This document shows positions 10,289 through 24,100 of a stretch of 64,000 bases of DNA, one piece after another. Within the stretch, counting starts at the first letter, position 1. The number at the start of each line of letters is the position of its first letter. A program made the position numbers and the translations under genes. The notes beneath the pieces were generated by a model. The model ran no database searches, was not told the DNA's origin, and was given only the letters and a program-made list of their open reading frames with translations. Source of the DNA: Smittia aterrima (taxonomy: Eukaryota > Arthropoda > Insecta > Diptera > Chironomidae); contig CP093831.1 in assembly GCA_033063855.1 (NCBI GenBank), forward strand, positions 12,090,001-12,154,000. Reading direction: 5' to 3'.

Positions 10289-11624
10289 ATGATCTTAGGG
10301 TTATACTTTGCCGTGTTGCTAGTTGCGGTGACTGTTAATGAAGCCAAATCAAACGAATTTGATGAAAAACTAAATTTGGTCGTTTACAAATCGAATGGGT
10401 AAGCTTAGCTTTGTTTTATTATAATTTTTTTTTTATAATTGATTATTCGAATCAGAGTAAAATTTGGTTGGACACTTGGAACAAATTTAACTTCTCAAGG
10501 ATGTGAAAAGAGTGGAAACTTCTCTTTTGTAATTTTCGGCATTGGTGACAGTCACGATATTAACGCTCAAGACTTATATGAAAACTTATTGGAACAACGA
10601 AGTGGCTGTGTAATTTTGATCGATTGGTCTTATTACGGAAAAAAAATTTACTTTGATATCTTGATTAATATTTATGATCCTCTCTCGAAAGCAATTTTAC
10701 GAAGATTCCAGTCTTTGTTGGATGAAGGAGCTCAAATTTGTAATTTCTTCGTTTACGGGCATTCATTCGGTGCTCGATTAGCTGCTCAAGTTGGATTTTA
10801 CTTGAAAGGAGAAATTCCTTCAATGGATCGTAAATTTTTTAAATTGATTTTTTGAAAAGAATTCAACGAAATTTTTTCTTCAGTTGGTGATCCAGCCGGT
10901 CCTGGTTTTTGCAAATATGATTCTAAATATGACACCAAGAAGGCTGCTAAAAACGTTCAAGTTATACACACGTCTGAATCGGGAACAATGAAAGCAATTG
11001 GTCATCAAGACTGGTACATGGGTAAGATTCATTTTGAAATTGTTTATTTACAAACTGAACTGTACAAACTGCACTTTAGGGATTTGTGGTTTATATCAGC
11101 CTGCCGAGCAGATCTTGCCGTATTATTTAACTTTTGTTGGACTTACTAAAGCTTCCGAGAATGCTGCATCATCACACACATTGGCCATTTATTTCTACAT
11201 CAAAGCATTTAAACACGACTTTTACGCCGATGATTGCCTTCCGTGCTTGGGAGTGACCAAAACTGATCAGCTACCGCCGAAGTTTAAAATGGGATTCATG
11301 GAAACGAGACGAAAGTAACAAACATCATTTTTGTAAAAGAAAAAATCTTAAAAAATTTCTTTCAGTTCTTCAATTATTGCTAAAATATCCTCGCCAACTT
11401 CAGCAAAAGAACCATTCATCGGCTATCCACCAATTGTCGATGTTTTCTGCACGTGAGATAATTTCTCTTAGTTAGAAAACTTAAATCAATTTATTAAATC
11501 AATTTCTAGGAAACGTCTTTCGAATCCTTTCCTCTTTTCGATGGCAGAAAGAGTCCTCAAAACTGTTTTTACAAATGCACAAAAACCGAATGACATGTTG
11601 GAGAGCTACGTCGCTGTTTCTATA
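10289..11624 (+). CDS. Secreted neutral lipase, pancreatic-lipase-like family
   Basis: Predicted extracellular lipase or phospholipase A1-like hydrolase of triglycerides or phospholipids. Six exons (10289-10398, 10456-10829, 10884-11021, 11080-11314, 11366-11452, 11510-11624) join in phase to 352 residues. Residues 1-19 are a signal peptide (MILGLYFAVLLVAVTVNEA). Family marks are the IDWS strand, the nucleophile elbow GHSFG (usual GHSLG), the acid segment DPAGPGF and the His region SSHTLAIYFYIKAF, so Ser, Asp and His of the triad are all present. Leu to Phe in the elbow is a mild change. Paired Cys occur in DDCLPC. Such lipases are often midgut or fat-body proteins in flies. AATAAA at 11668-11673. 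The boundary between the last exons is less certain than the rest. Confidence 0.87.
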
Positions 11625-11978
11625 ACTTGAGAGTCTTACTGGCTTTTTCATTACTGACATCTGTTTCAATAAAATTTGTCTTTTGTTTGCAAAACCAAAA
11701 AACAAGTTCGCTGCTCCAAACCACTTTTATTTTCTAAAAAAATGTGTGTTGACAAAACTATTTTCATACATATTTTTGTATCATAATTTCTGATATAAAT
11801 TTATCAAAGACACAATTTCTTATGAGAATTAGCTCTGTAGACCTCAAATCATGTCCTTAAGCAATTTAAATTAAAAGAAAATTAATAAACGTTTTTTTGC
11901 GGAACCTTCAACGTGAAGTTGGCCGGAGATGGGAAAAGTTCAAAGCTTCGAGTCGACACTGCTTGCACAAGAAGCCTC

Positions 11979-11985
11979 TATAAAA
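11979..11985 (+). promoter_or_regulatory. Possible TATA box
   Basis: TATAAAA, followed 20 to 30 bases later by TCAACAG, a poor initiator. It could start a long 5' leader of sprint. Weak on its own. Confidence 0.3.
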
Positions 11986-14845
11986 TCAACAGTGAATAAT
12001 CAACAGAGACTGTGTACTGTGTGTTTAGTTTAAAATCTCGTTTCGTCCTAGAAGGTCCTTTACAAACAATCCATGCGCGTGCCAGACAAGTTGTCTGAAG
12101 AAAATGTGAAGTTCCTCTTGTCGTTTTGAGTGAAAATTGAATGAAAATATCAAGAAAAGTAATTATTTCTTTAAGTTATTCGATTAACAAAGATATTTCT
12201 TTCAACGAAACCTATTTTGCACTGAATCGTGTGGGAGTTTTGAATAAGAAATATCAAGTTGTGAGCGGATGGCAAAAGTTAGTGGCGGATATTTCAGAAA
12301 CATCGAAAATGAAGTGAAAGTTCACAAAATTAAATTCTTACACAATTTCTTTAAAAAAATATATTTTTAGCCCTTTGAGCAAACAAAACAAGAAAAAGAA
12401 GTGAAAATGTGTCTGTTAATGTTGGGAAATGTTTGCGGAAGAAGAAAATTCATTTTCCCTAAAGCATCGAGGATTAGTGGCACTAATTTGTGCTAATGAG
12501 AATAGTGAACCTTTAATTCAAAAAGACAGTTCAACTAATCTCAAGAAGGTTTCCACTTCAATTCCAGAGCAAACAACAAAAACAAAACTTTCGTAATTGC
12601 TATCGGAACCTTCTCGTGTTCTAAGTTTGTTTGTTTCTTCATTTCGGTTTGAATATCTGATTATAATTAGATTGAAGTGAATGAGATTCGTTCTCTAAAC
12701 AATCTTCATTTGGACAAATTTATCATCGTCAAACGATACATAAACATTTCACTTATAAAAAATAAAGCGAAAGACATCAGAAATGTGTGAGTCATCATCA
12801 ATTAAATTGTTTCGCTGGAATCGCTCCATGTGTATTGTCTTAATGTGAAGAAGTTGAAAATTGTATTTGGACGAGGAAGACATCAGCTTCATCTCGAACA
12901 TCGAATCATGTTACCCTATAATTAATTCAAAAGTCTTCTTCGTTCTTCGAGTTGTCTCCTCTTCATTCACGCAAACTGCAAAACCCTTTTGAGGATTTAG
13001 AGCTGGCGAGTTTTAATCCGTTCGTAAATTCTTGAGATTAAATTGAGTGGAAAGTGAAGAAGTTGTCGAGGAATTTAAACCGATGCGGCAAGAAACTGAG
13101 AATCATGTGGAAGTCGAGCGAGCACATTTTCCTTCACGCACAACTTTTAAATTCATGTTAAAGCGATTCATTCAAGTAACTTCTTCTTGTTTGCTCTTGG
13201 CCAGTTTATTTATCTTTTATGCAATAGACTTGACTCAGCTTCGGCTTCTTTCTCTACGTTTTCGCTTAGAAAAATTTTAATTTATTTTTTACATCTTATG
13301 TTCATTCATTGCCGTTCGTTTATCGATGGGGTGACTGAACTTGCGGCTTTATTATGATGAGGAGGCTTCTGAAAAAGCATAAAGCATGATCGTTCTAGTC
13401 AAAACAAAAAGTCAACGCCTTCATGAATTAAATATGATTCATTGAGCTGCTGGTCACCATCAAAGTCGCGCATGATTCAGTCAACATGAAAATAAATGCT
13501 TTAAAATCGCTTTTCGTAGAATGTTTATTCACTAATTCTCCGTTTAGACACACTCGATGTTTTTTTTTCTGCTCCGTCCGAGTGGCGGTTTCTCATTCGT
13601 TTGATATTAATGTCAAGTATGTGAAAATGAAGACAGAGCAACGAATTATCGAAACATAAAGTTTTTTTTGAGAACCGAGACGACCGCGGATAATTAAAAT
13701 GAAATAAACTCTTTCGTCGCTCGTTCTTTCCGTTCCAAATAATTTATAAAAGGTCAATATCGGTTTCAAATGAACATTTGGTCCATAATTTATGAAAATA
13801 TTTCTTACAAAAGACACATATTGAGATTTTGTCCATGAAATTTACGATCAACGAAATAAGTCGCGCGAGAAATAAATTTTTATTTTCCTTTAAAATTGAA
13901 CTGTAGGCGTTCATATTGATCAAGTCTCGTGTCGTCTTTTAACTTCATGGGTTCAAACGTAAACGGAGAAATATTCGAGAGTAGGAGCTTTGCATAATGA
14001 GTTGATAGTTTTACTGGTGCTCGTTGTCTCTTCTGTCGAAATTTAATATTTTAAACTGCTCGGTCTCTTTCTCTCGCATGCATAAAACATGACTATACGG
14101 AAACTCTCCCTTCGAAACTTCTTTGCCAGATCAGAGGACAGAAGCATAAGCAGCATTAAATAAAGAGCAGAAGCAGGCGAAAGCATGTGACTGCATGACA
14201 ATGGCAAAGAAGATATCCGTATAATGTAAATCACAAATTATGTAAATCGAGTTCAAAAGTTTATCGTAACCCGGGAAAGTGGGCGAGAAGAAACTCGAAA
14301 GATGAAGAGATTTTTGCCCCTTTTTTTGCTTCATTACAAAATTGAATCTCGGAAAATGAATTTCGACTCAAGTTTGAAGCAAGGAAATGCTTTTGATACC
14401 TCGAGGGATTTAAAGGATCCATTAAATTTGCTTTGATACAATTTTTGCTGATTCTCAAAGACTTGTTGTACATGAAGCTAACTTCATCTCTTCCCCTGAT
14501 AGGACATTAATTTTAAGCTCAGTGACGTGTCGTCATTACGTTATAATGTTTTGCTCAGGAAGAGGATTTGTGGAGTAGCCGTGTTGATAAATTTTCTCAC
14601 GGACAGACGAGACAGAAATAAATTAAATTTAATGATGATTCACACACGACTCGACTCGCACGAGGATTTCTGTTGTCCAGAAATCTTTTCCCACTTTTTG
14701 CCATCCCTCAACCAGATGAAAATAGAATTTAGATCTAATGCCTTTGGCTTTGATAACAAACTCCCTGACCTGAAAGTGAAAAGCAAGTTGACATGATTAA
14801 TGAAAAAAATTCTTCTGTAACGAAATAATAAATTTCCACTTTCGT

Positions 14846-14925
14846 CAGTGGTTCTCAAACAAATTGCCGCGATGCTTCATCTTAAACATTGGATTTCTAT
14901 AAACAAACAATTTCGAGAACCACTG
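14846..14925. mobile_element. 80-base palindromic repeat with hAT-like ends (MITE fossil)
   Basis: The block starts CAGTGGTTCTCAAAC and ends GAGAACCACTG, so its ends are inverted copies; including one flanking pair on each side the perfect arm is 13 bases (14844-14856 with 14915-14927), and after a small bulge a further AAATTG/CAATTT pair extends it. CAGTGGTTCTCAAAC is the usual type of terminus of hAT miniature elements. The flanking eight bases match at only four positions, so a target duplication is not preserved. It lies in the sprint upstream region. Confidence 0.5.
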
Positions 14926-15137
14926 ACCAAAGTCACCTCCTTGTGCTTAGTGTAAATTACAGTTTTCGATACGACTGCCTTTAACATGTCGCACATGAAA
15001 ATTTATTCTTTTTAATTTGCCATTTTTCCCGGCTCTCGTCTGCTCGTTTAGGTGAAATATTCTCGAGACTAATTGAAAAGCTTGAATGTGAATGCGCAAG
15101 GATATCAGAGAGAACGAAGCAGAAACATAAACTGTGA

Positions 15138-18100
15138 ATGGATTCAGAATATAAATTTGTTGTGATGCACGAGCAGACTTCCAACTTTGATAATTTGGTA
15201 ATCACGGAATCGCTGCATCACAATTCAAGTCACACAATAACCAAATTAGACATAAGCCCGGCAACTAATGACAATCACACGCTAGAAGCAAACGAACACA
15301 ATCAATCGCCATTTAACAATAATATTCGCACGCTAACCAAAGCAACTAACACCGTAGTTCGTGGAATTGTAGATTTCAAGAAACTTAACCGTTTCAACAC
15401 CTCCAGGCATGAAGAATCCTCCTCCACAACTGTGTTGAGTTATAGTGAAGATAACATTAACAACAATTGCGGGCACATCAGCACCACCGGTGTCGAGGCA
15501 ATGTCGCACAGCAATTTTGTTTTGAGTTTTGACCCATCGTCACCGCCAGACGAGACTTTATTGAGTCCCGCTGAAGCTCCATTCGGTAGACGGTATGCTG
15601 AGATCTCGCAATTCAAAAACCATCCCAACGTAGAGTGGTAATTAAGTTTTTTGGTTTTAGCTATCACATAAATATTCCTGTCCCTTCCTCTCTAACCCCT
15701 CAGTTCCATCCTTTTCGTCGTGTTTTAATTGGGATTTTTATTGGTCTCTTCCCTTTGCCTTTGCTTTTGCAATTTGTCCCGTTGCTTGCGCTCTTTTTGT
15801 CGGTTCCCGAATCAAGCGAAGGATTATAACGAATTGAAATTTAATGCCATTTGCGTTGATCTCTTGAACTTTCTCGCTTCTTCGGTGCGTTGGTTTCATC
15901 TCGTTTCGAGTTACGAGTGGTAGATTAATTGTAAAGGGAAGTAGCAGCGATTAGTCACAGCTACAGTTAATTCGCTTCATTTGCCTGTTCTTAAGCCCTT
16001 CGCTTTGTTCGGAACCAAAAATATCTCATTTCGCAATCATCATTTATCTCGTCATTTTCATTCGCATAGGTCGATTGATGATAGCAACGAACCGCAAAAC
16101 CTCCATCAACAAGCAGAAAGTTTCTATGATGATGTTGACACGACAAAACCAGAATCATCAGTAATGGATATCAGTAAAGAGAAATCAGACGATGAAGAGT
16201 TGTTGTTGGCGAATGATAATCTCTCAAAAGAGTTCTTTGAATCAAATGCAGAGTCGAGTTCGGACGGCGGCGTGCTGGCGGAGGGTGAAGATGAAACTTC
16301 AAGTAGTGAATCTGAAACATCTGGTTCGCCAAGTCCGCAATGCGATATCAGTTTAATGGAGAGATTGCTGAGAACTCATCCAGTCTGGTTTCTTCCCGGA
16401 CTACAAAGAGGCGGAAGTGTTCATTTGCTTCAAGGCAAAGAAGTTGGAGCTTTTATTGTTCGCGGTTCAAGTCAGAAGAATACAATGGCGATCTCTGTGA
16501 GATTACCAAGAGACGCCGGTCCTTACATTGAACATTACTTAATACAATCTCATGAAGGTCTTTTAAACCTCGAGTCATCTCGCTTCAAGTTTGATTCGAT
16601 ACCAGCATTAGTCGCCCACTATTCAAACTGCTGCGATGAGTTACCAGTTCAACTAAGTCTTCCAAGAGGTTTACGTGAAGCTAAAAATCGTCAACAGTTA
16701 ATGTCACTCGCTCTGCTCGGATCAGAGTTTTGGCGTTGTCCTGTTGCGTCACCAGAAGCTGAAGAAACCTCACTTAACAGTCAAATCAAGTCCCCAACTG
16801 AAACAAGCGGCATCAGCACGATGGAGCTAACAAACTCTTTGAAACAGAAAAATAGCATTTTCAGTAAGTTTAGTTTTCGAGGCAGCAGCAACAATGCCAA
16901 TCAACAGTTGGTTGATACGCCTTCAGACACAGCTTCTAGCATGAGTAGCTTCGCAGTAAGCGGCGGGGCCGCTTCACAAATGCTGAGTCCCCAATCACCC
17001 GACAACGTTTTTGTAACGAGTCCCTCTGTCGAGTTTTGCAATCTTAAAAGCAACAGCAATTCGATCAGCAACCTGAACAGCCCCTCCGGGATTATCGGCA
17101 AAACGAGCACTTTTAAAGCTCAGACGTTCTCATCGTCGCAACGAATGCTGCAACATCGAGACGACTTTTCGCACAACGACATTGCGAACAAGAGGGATGA
17201 TTTTTTGCAGAACGAGGAACTCGTTCAACGAACTCGGCCGACTCCCCCAAACACATTAAACCTCGCAATTGCCAGCAGGTACGTAAATAAATGAAAACCG
17301 CGCTTTCACTTTTATTTTCGTCCCGAATGCGGTCGTTAAAAAACTGTTTCACATTTCGCATTTAAACAAAGTCGTTGTCATTTTTCTCTCTCGTTCTCCA
17401 CTATCAGTCGAGCTCCAATCCCACCTAAACGATGGTTGAAACCATCAGGCCCGCCAACGAGTCCATTTGTGGAACAGAATACAATGCAAACAAACAGCAA
17501 TTTTACCGTAACGACGACCGTGACGTTTAATGTCGCGAAGCAGCAACAACATCACACGTCGGAAATCGAAATCCCTCCACGCAATGTAAGATAAGCGTAG
17601 AGCTCATTTATAACAGTTCATTTAACGATAACGTGTTCTGTTTGTTTGATTAACTATCAGGTTCCCATCATCTCAGAGCGTCTCTCGCCTGAGGGCGGTG
17701 AAAGCCGAACGAACAGCGATTCGAGTCTACAGAAGTGGGAACAAGTCAAATCTCCACTAAATCCCTTTAAAGTCAACGAGAGCATTCGCTCGAAGCGTCA
17801 CAACGGCCGACGCAAGGAATCAAAACATTACCAAGAGTCGGATATATTGGAATCGCCTTCGGTATACTGCCGCAGTAATTTGGGTGATAAAATAAGTGAT
17901 TATGAGGATTTGTGGACGCAGGAGAACAATAACTCACGCTCAAGCCTCCATATCTCGTTGGATACGCCAACGAACCAGCTACCAAAGGGAAGTGAATTAT
18001 CTCCGATGTTCATTTCTTCGCCGCAACAATTGACGCCGCTCATTGGCAGCGATGTGGCGATTATCACAAACAATTCTCCGATGCAACCAACAAAAATGCT

Positions 18101-21100
18101 TTTCGATAACAAAAGAAGTTCATTTTACTCCGATCCTGTTGATGTCGTTCCAGCTTTTCCACCAATTGTTCGTCGTGAACCGAAAATCAATCTATTGCCG
18201 AGTTTTCATAGATACTCTGAACCACCTAAAGGGCAATTTGAAGACTTAAATTTCCATTCGTCTCCCATCGAACAAGAGAAAAGCTTTCAACCGTCTATCA
18301 TCGCAGGCTCATTGGATCATTTGAAGCCTTCGTTTAAAACAGTCAACAACAATCATCGATTAGATCCAACTTGGGCTGTCGATTCAAGTTGGGAGTTTGT
18401 TGAAGTTGATCGAGCTGATGATTCATCTGAATCAAGTTCAGTTCGAAATCTCAGACAAGTAACACCGCAGAATTCCTTGAAGCATCGAAGCTCGAGTCAA
18501 CAAAGAAAGATGACCACAATGGATCGTCAGAATAATGCAATGAGTGTGGACTCTTACTTGATGAACAGCAAGAAATCAAACGTTTACAAGATGGTCGCTA
18601 AGAAATATCCCGAAATTAATCTGAAAATTCCTACCGTTGGCTCAAATCATGTTCCTGCCTCGTGGCAGACTTTTGACAGCGACTGCAGCAATAAATTTCA
18701 GCGACTATCATCATACGATAATGTAGTCGAGCAGCAATCTGTTTATGGCAGCTCATTCAATAACAGCGCCGCTCCTTCAGAAGATGGGACGTTGTTCTCT
18801 GAACCTTGGGATAGTTCTCAATGGGACTCGTTCATGCCTACAACGGATGGTAAATTAAATTTCAATTTCTACCTGAAACAATAGCTAAAACTTCTCTCTC
18901 CTCTCTCAATAACTTAGATTCGAGTACAATACATTTATCGAAATGTCGACCAGCGCTATCTGAAGATGAAACGATCATCGAAGATTCCAGCATCGTATCG
19001 AAGAGCAATGCTAATACAATTCAAAGAAATCCACTTTTAAATTCCCAGAAAGTCGCAACCGTTCTTAGAAACCGCAGTAGCTTCTATAGGGATCGAGAAA
19101 TTCTGAGTGAGTCGTACATTCCTTTCTCATAATCAATTGATAATGTCAATGAGATTTCGTCATCAAATTTTTAACGTAAACATCAGAATTTCTGAATCGG
19201 AAAGTTTGCTTTCTCATAGAATTTCGAAGATTAAATGGCCAATCGATTACTCATTCCAACAAAGGAATTTCTAAAGTAAACTTCTAACTCGTAAGATCCC
19301 GAAAAATCTCGAATCCTTTTTCACTGTCCAAACAATGATAAGAAGAAATTTCAAAAGTAAACAGAGCACAAAGAGATTTTTCTAATGAGAATCTCAAACA
19401 GAAAGCGAAATGAGATTACGAATGACGATAACTGAGCTCAGTTTAAGTTTGAGGATCAACGAGTGCAGTTCGTTCATTGACCAAAAAAAAAATTGTTTAT
19501 CGCTTCGGAAGCGAAAAGTTTTTATTATTTTCATTTATCAACGATCTTGTTGTTTAAATCGATCGCGTATGTGTCGATGAGAAATTTTAGTTTTAAACGG
19601 TTTATATCGCATGGAAGGAATCGCGAAAGCATCTGTCATGCGGTGGTTCAAAAAGTCGTCACAAAAAAAAGACGTGAAACTAAGTAAAGTCTCTGAAACC
19701 ATGAAGTGGTTCAAGCGATCAGGTTCAACAGTGGAGGGTGTGGTTGACACGGAACAAGCTCCATTAAAAAAAGAAATTGATGTCGTGCCAAAGACTGAAT
19801 TTTCGGCATCACGCCAAACTCTCAAAAATATCAACAGTGTGCTAAACGCCGGTGAATCATCGGGCGAATCAAGTAGACGAAATCAGGGAAAGATTGATAA
19901 TCACAGTGGATGTAGTAATAAATTTTTCTGCGGTAATTCTGCCGCTGTCGACAAGTCAACCCCTTCTGAACTCACTGATAATACGATAGACGAATCAATT
20001 AAGGATCACAAAAATCGTAAAACGACATTAATTGGAAGTTTGCGAGCAGCTGATAACAATACTCACGACGCGGAAGGTTCATCAGTCAATGCAACTGAGA
20101 CTGAATGTCGTCGTCCGATCAAAGTCAACAAGCACGTGAAAAATGTTCACTTTGACTCATATTTCGACGATGGAATTGTCGAGTCAGGCGAACCTTGTGA
20201 AAAGTATGTTAATGCAAAGATTCATTGCGAGCGCTGTGACTTATTACAGAAAAGCGATAAGCGCATGTCTGCCGAGATTCACAAATCGACCCTCAATTAC
20301 AGGCTCTTATCAAACATTGAGAAGCAACTTGATGAGTCGCTCTACAACTTGCGTAACTGCAAGACTTGGAATCAAGCGTTCAAAACATATCAAAAGATTA
20401 TTCGAACGAGTACGAACATCGAATGGGAAGCTGAAGATTTCAACGATGACAATCTCAATACTCGAATGAGTGATGACACACGAGCCATCAAGGAATTCTA
20501 CCGACTGAGCATCAAGAGTCACATCCTCGTTCATTTCCATGACATCAAAATTGAAACTGGAGCGGCGGATCTTCCTCACCATAAGATGAAGTTTAAGAAC
20601 TTTTTAAATTGGTTGAGACTCAAAGGAGAAGAAATTACGGAAAAGCGTAAGATAAAAGGAACTTCATGGCTTACGACATTTCTAAAGTTCTTCAGGAAGA
20701 AGAGTAAGTGAATTTTATCAAAAGGGAATTGTGAGCTTAACGATAATTACGTTCGTCGAGAGATGTTCTTGCTGATGAATTTAAATTCTTCATAATTTCC
20801 GAGAAACATTCATAAAAACTAACAAGATTCTCGCTAGCTTCCCAAGAGAATTGAGCTGTTAAGTCTAAAGAGCAGAAAGAAAATGTTTTTCCCTCGGCCC
20901 TTTGGTTTTTTTCCACTCTCAAGATAATGAGAGTGCGTCGGGCAACAAAAAGTTACGGTCGATAACTTTTCTATTAGAACAGTTTGAGTTTCCCTACCTG
21001 CCCGTCCTGCAATCACTAATCCGTCGTCGATCTATCTCGCTGTGCGAAAAAGGAGAAAGCAAACCTTCATTAAAGAGCATCGTTGATGTCTCGCTGTGGG

Positions 21101-24100
21101 TCGCTTAAGGATTACCTCTCTCTGGTTGCTGCTTGAAGACGAAAACAAACGACACAACAAAACATTTTTTTTCTTCTTCGTTGAGCAGAAACTGGGGAAA
21201 GCACTCTCACCCACCAACGTTTTTATGGGCACTTAAACTTTATGCTTTTTGTAATAAAAATATTAAAAAGCACGAAGGAAAATTCATAAATTTAGAGGCT
21301 CACAAGTGGATTCATCTCTCTTCATGTTTTATATTTTCAAAAAAAAGCAACGACATCAAGTGTTGTTGAAGTACACACAACATGCTTTTTATAACACACA
21401 TATTGAGTGTGCTCGTGTTAAAAGCCTCTCCAACTCTCGTCTCGTTTATCTATCGCACCTGGAACAATCATTCGACGCGTCATTGATAGCGACTCATGAT
21501 TTTTAGAATCAATTAAAATGTAATTCATGCTCAATTAACGCGACATTAAAGCGTTATTACTCCATTGGATGTTAGTACTCGCTAGATGCGGAAATTATTG
21601 CCAAGGAGTTTGTAATAAAAGCGACGAAGAGACGATCCTTGTGCTTCCATTAAGTTGAGGATTTTTAGCAGGTGTTTGCTGAAACAATGTGCATAAAGCA
21701 CACTCTCCGTCTTCTGCATAGCAAGATACTTAAACGTTATTCACATTTCGAGTATGATTTATATTCTCGTGTGTAACTGACGCTTCTGGGGTTGGAAAGA
21801 AAGCGAAAGAAAGTTTACACTCGAATGCTAAAAATGTAATTTTTGGGGAAAGAAAAAGGTTGAATAGAAAATCTCTCGCGTCGTTTTTATTGTTTTATGA
21901 GGAGTCTTCTCTCGTTATTGATTTGAATGAACGAGGATCGGGGTTGAGAATAATGTGCAATAATGGAAGATGATGAAGATATAAGTGAGGGAGGAAGGGC
22001 ACAGCAATAATGCTTCTCGGGGATTAAATCAGAATTAAAGAGACCGCAAATTTTTATTACTTGCGAAGGGAGGCATGAAAGCGATCGAGCGGAAGGGAAA
22101 TGAAAGTTTTAATGCGTAGAATAAATCAAATTCAATAACAAAGTCTCTCGGTATGAGCAGCGCGCTTTTATTTTCGGGGTCGAGGAAATCTCGACGAACT
22201 TCGAACTAATAAATACTCTCTCTCTTATTCAATGACAAGCCGGAACAAAAGTTTTCCATTCTTTTATCATTATGTGAATGAACAGTCATTGCTTATCAGG
22301 AAATTCGATTATTAAGTTACAATTTTCCTTTCCCCTTAAGTTTGTTATCTTGACTCGAGTATCGTTCTCGTTAAAACAAATGACAACATAAAACGCTTAG
22401 TCGCCCCACTCTCTTACTTTTATCCTTCTCATCCCTTCTTTACTGTCGATGCCGGATGTTTTGCGTCGTCACTGACTCATTGTTTGAACTCGACCATGTA
22501 TTAATGTGTGTAAATATTTGCTCCAATTTGATATCTGATCGAGAAAAGCGTCGAACGAATCGTAAGAACATAGTTAAGACTTTAATTCAGCTCAAATGTT
22601 TACGCCTCGACTGGGCTAATATTTGCGAATCAAGGAAATGGGAAACACGAAAGAAATCGCCTCGTATTTGTTTTGTGGCGAGATAAGTCCTATCAAGGAA
22701 AGCAAGCGTTTCTGATTCGACGGCGTAAATTAAGATGATGAAATTCTCACGAGACTTGCGACGATGTTTTCTAATCACTTTATTTATTCTAAATTATTCC
22801 ACTTAATCAACAGAACATCCTCGTAACAAAGCGGAGAAGTGCGACCCCGGCGAAGGCGTAGAAGCTTACACTCTAGCTTTAGCTCAAGATGAATCATCAA
22901 TCTTTGCCAAGAACATTTACAATTTCATCGCGTGCACAAGAGAATCCCGCGAGAAGATCCCTCATAAAGTTATGAGAAACATTCGCCAGTTCATGAATGG
23001 AATGAAAAACTATCTCGTAAAGCATGGCGAAAAAGATTTCGGCACAGAAGTCGACAAAGCTCGAGCGTCGTTAAAGCATGACGAGTTTCTAAATCTCGAT
23101 CAGATCCTTGAGGGTGTCATGCATCAACTCATCATCCTCCCACTCAAAGAATATTTGTACGAACTGTTCGTCGACTATTATGGCTCACGAGGCGACATCG
23201 AACTCATCATCAGCAACATGAAGTTTGCAGAGAGTAAAGATCCGGAAGCATTTGGAGTTAAAGTAAGTAGATGAAGAGGGGACACGATGCATCACAATAG
23301 ACAACACAAATCAGACAGATGGTATTGACAGCCAGTTTGTTAATCCCCCATTTTTGGCACATACAAAGCATGTGCGTATTGCAAATAGCAGACAACGTAC
23401 ATGTTCAAATGAAATAAATCTCAGATTACTGCGTGTGGTGGAGGCACGGGATGGGGAAAGAGAGTGAACGTGAAAAGGGAGGAAATGAACGACTCTAAAT
23501 CATTTTTCAAAATTTCCATATTCACTCAGCGTTTTTTCCACTTGATTCACTCCTCTGGATAAATCGTCTCACTGATTACATTCCTGACTTTATCCCCAAC
23601 AAATTTCATTAAACGCCATTCTGTTATTTTTCCTGGTCGAACGTGTCACCAAATTTCAGAGTTTTTTCCTCGCTCTCTCTCTAGTCGTCCATCAGCAAAA
23701 TGTGTGCTCTGTCGTCGTTTATGAGTTCTAGTAATTATTTTAAACGCTTTTTCTTCTTCTCCCTTTATAGAAGGGACTGAAAACGCCACCGCCTCAGGCA
23801 TTGAGTCGTATATCAATGCTGTTTGCCAAACTTCAAGAAGCTGAACTGCCATTCGAGAAATTGGATTTCCTGTTGACCGCCATGACAATGATTCTCGATA
23901 ACACAATCGATCCAGAAAGTGAAACTAATGATGTACGACACTTCGGATGCGATGATTTCTTGCCATTGCTTGCTTATGTCTTGTGCAAGACGGGCTTCCA
24001 TTTCGCGGAGATTGAAGCGGAATACATTTTTGGATTGATGATACCAACGGTGATGAATGGACAATCTGGATATTACACGACTTCGTTGTGTACCGCTGCT

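Larger units (their letters stand above)
11625..15137. other. Gene-poor region upstream of sprint
   Basis: About 3.5 kb between the lipase and the sprint start. A TATAAAA at 11979-11985 sits in a promoter-like setting; a weak frame at 13083-13180 ends at a possible splice donor and could be a 5' leader exon, but no joining partner was proven. The region includes an 80-base hAT-like palindromic repeat (listed separately). Otherwise AT-rich with no coding signal; presumably 5' untranslated exons and control sequence of sprint. Confidence 0.5.

Noticed and set aside
13047..13280. Open frame upstream of sprint with a possible donor at its middle.
   Set aside because: No ATG at its start in a good context and no downstream exon in matching phase; noted only as a possible leader exon.
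16960..16980. GC-rich inverted repeat in sprint (AAGCGGC..GCCGCTT).
   Set aside because: Lies in coding sequence for SGGAAS and is explained by codon use.
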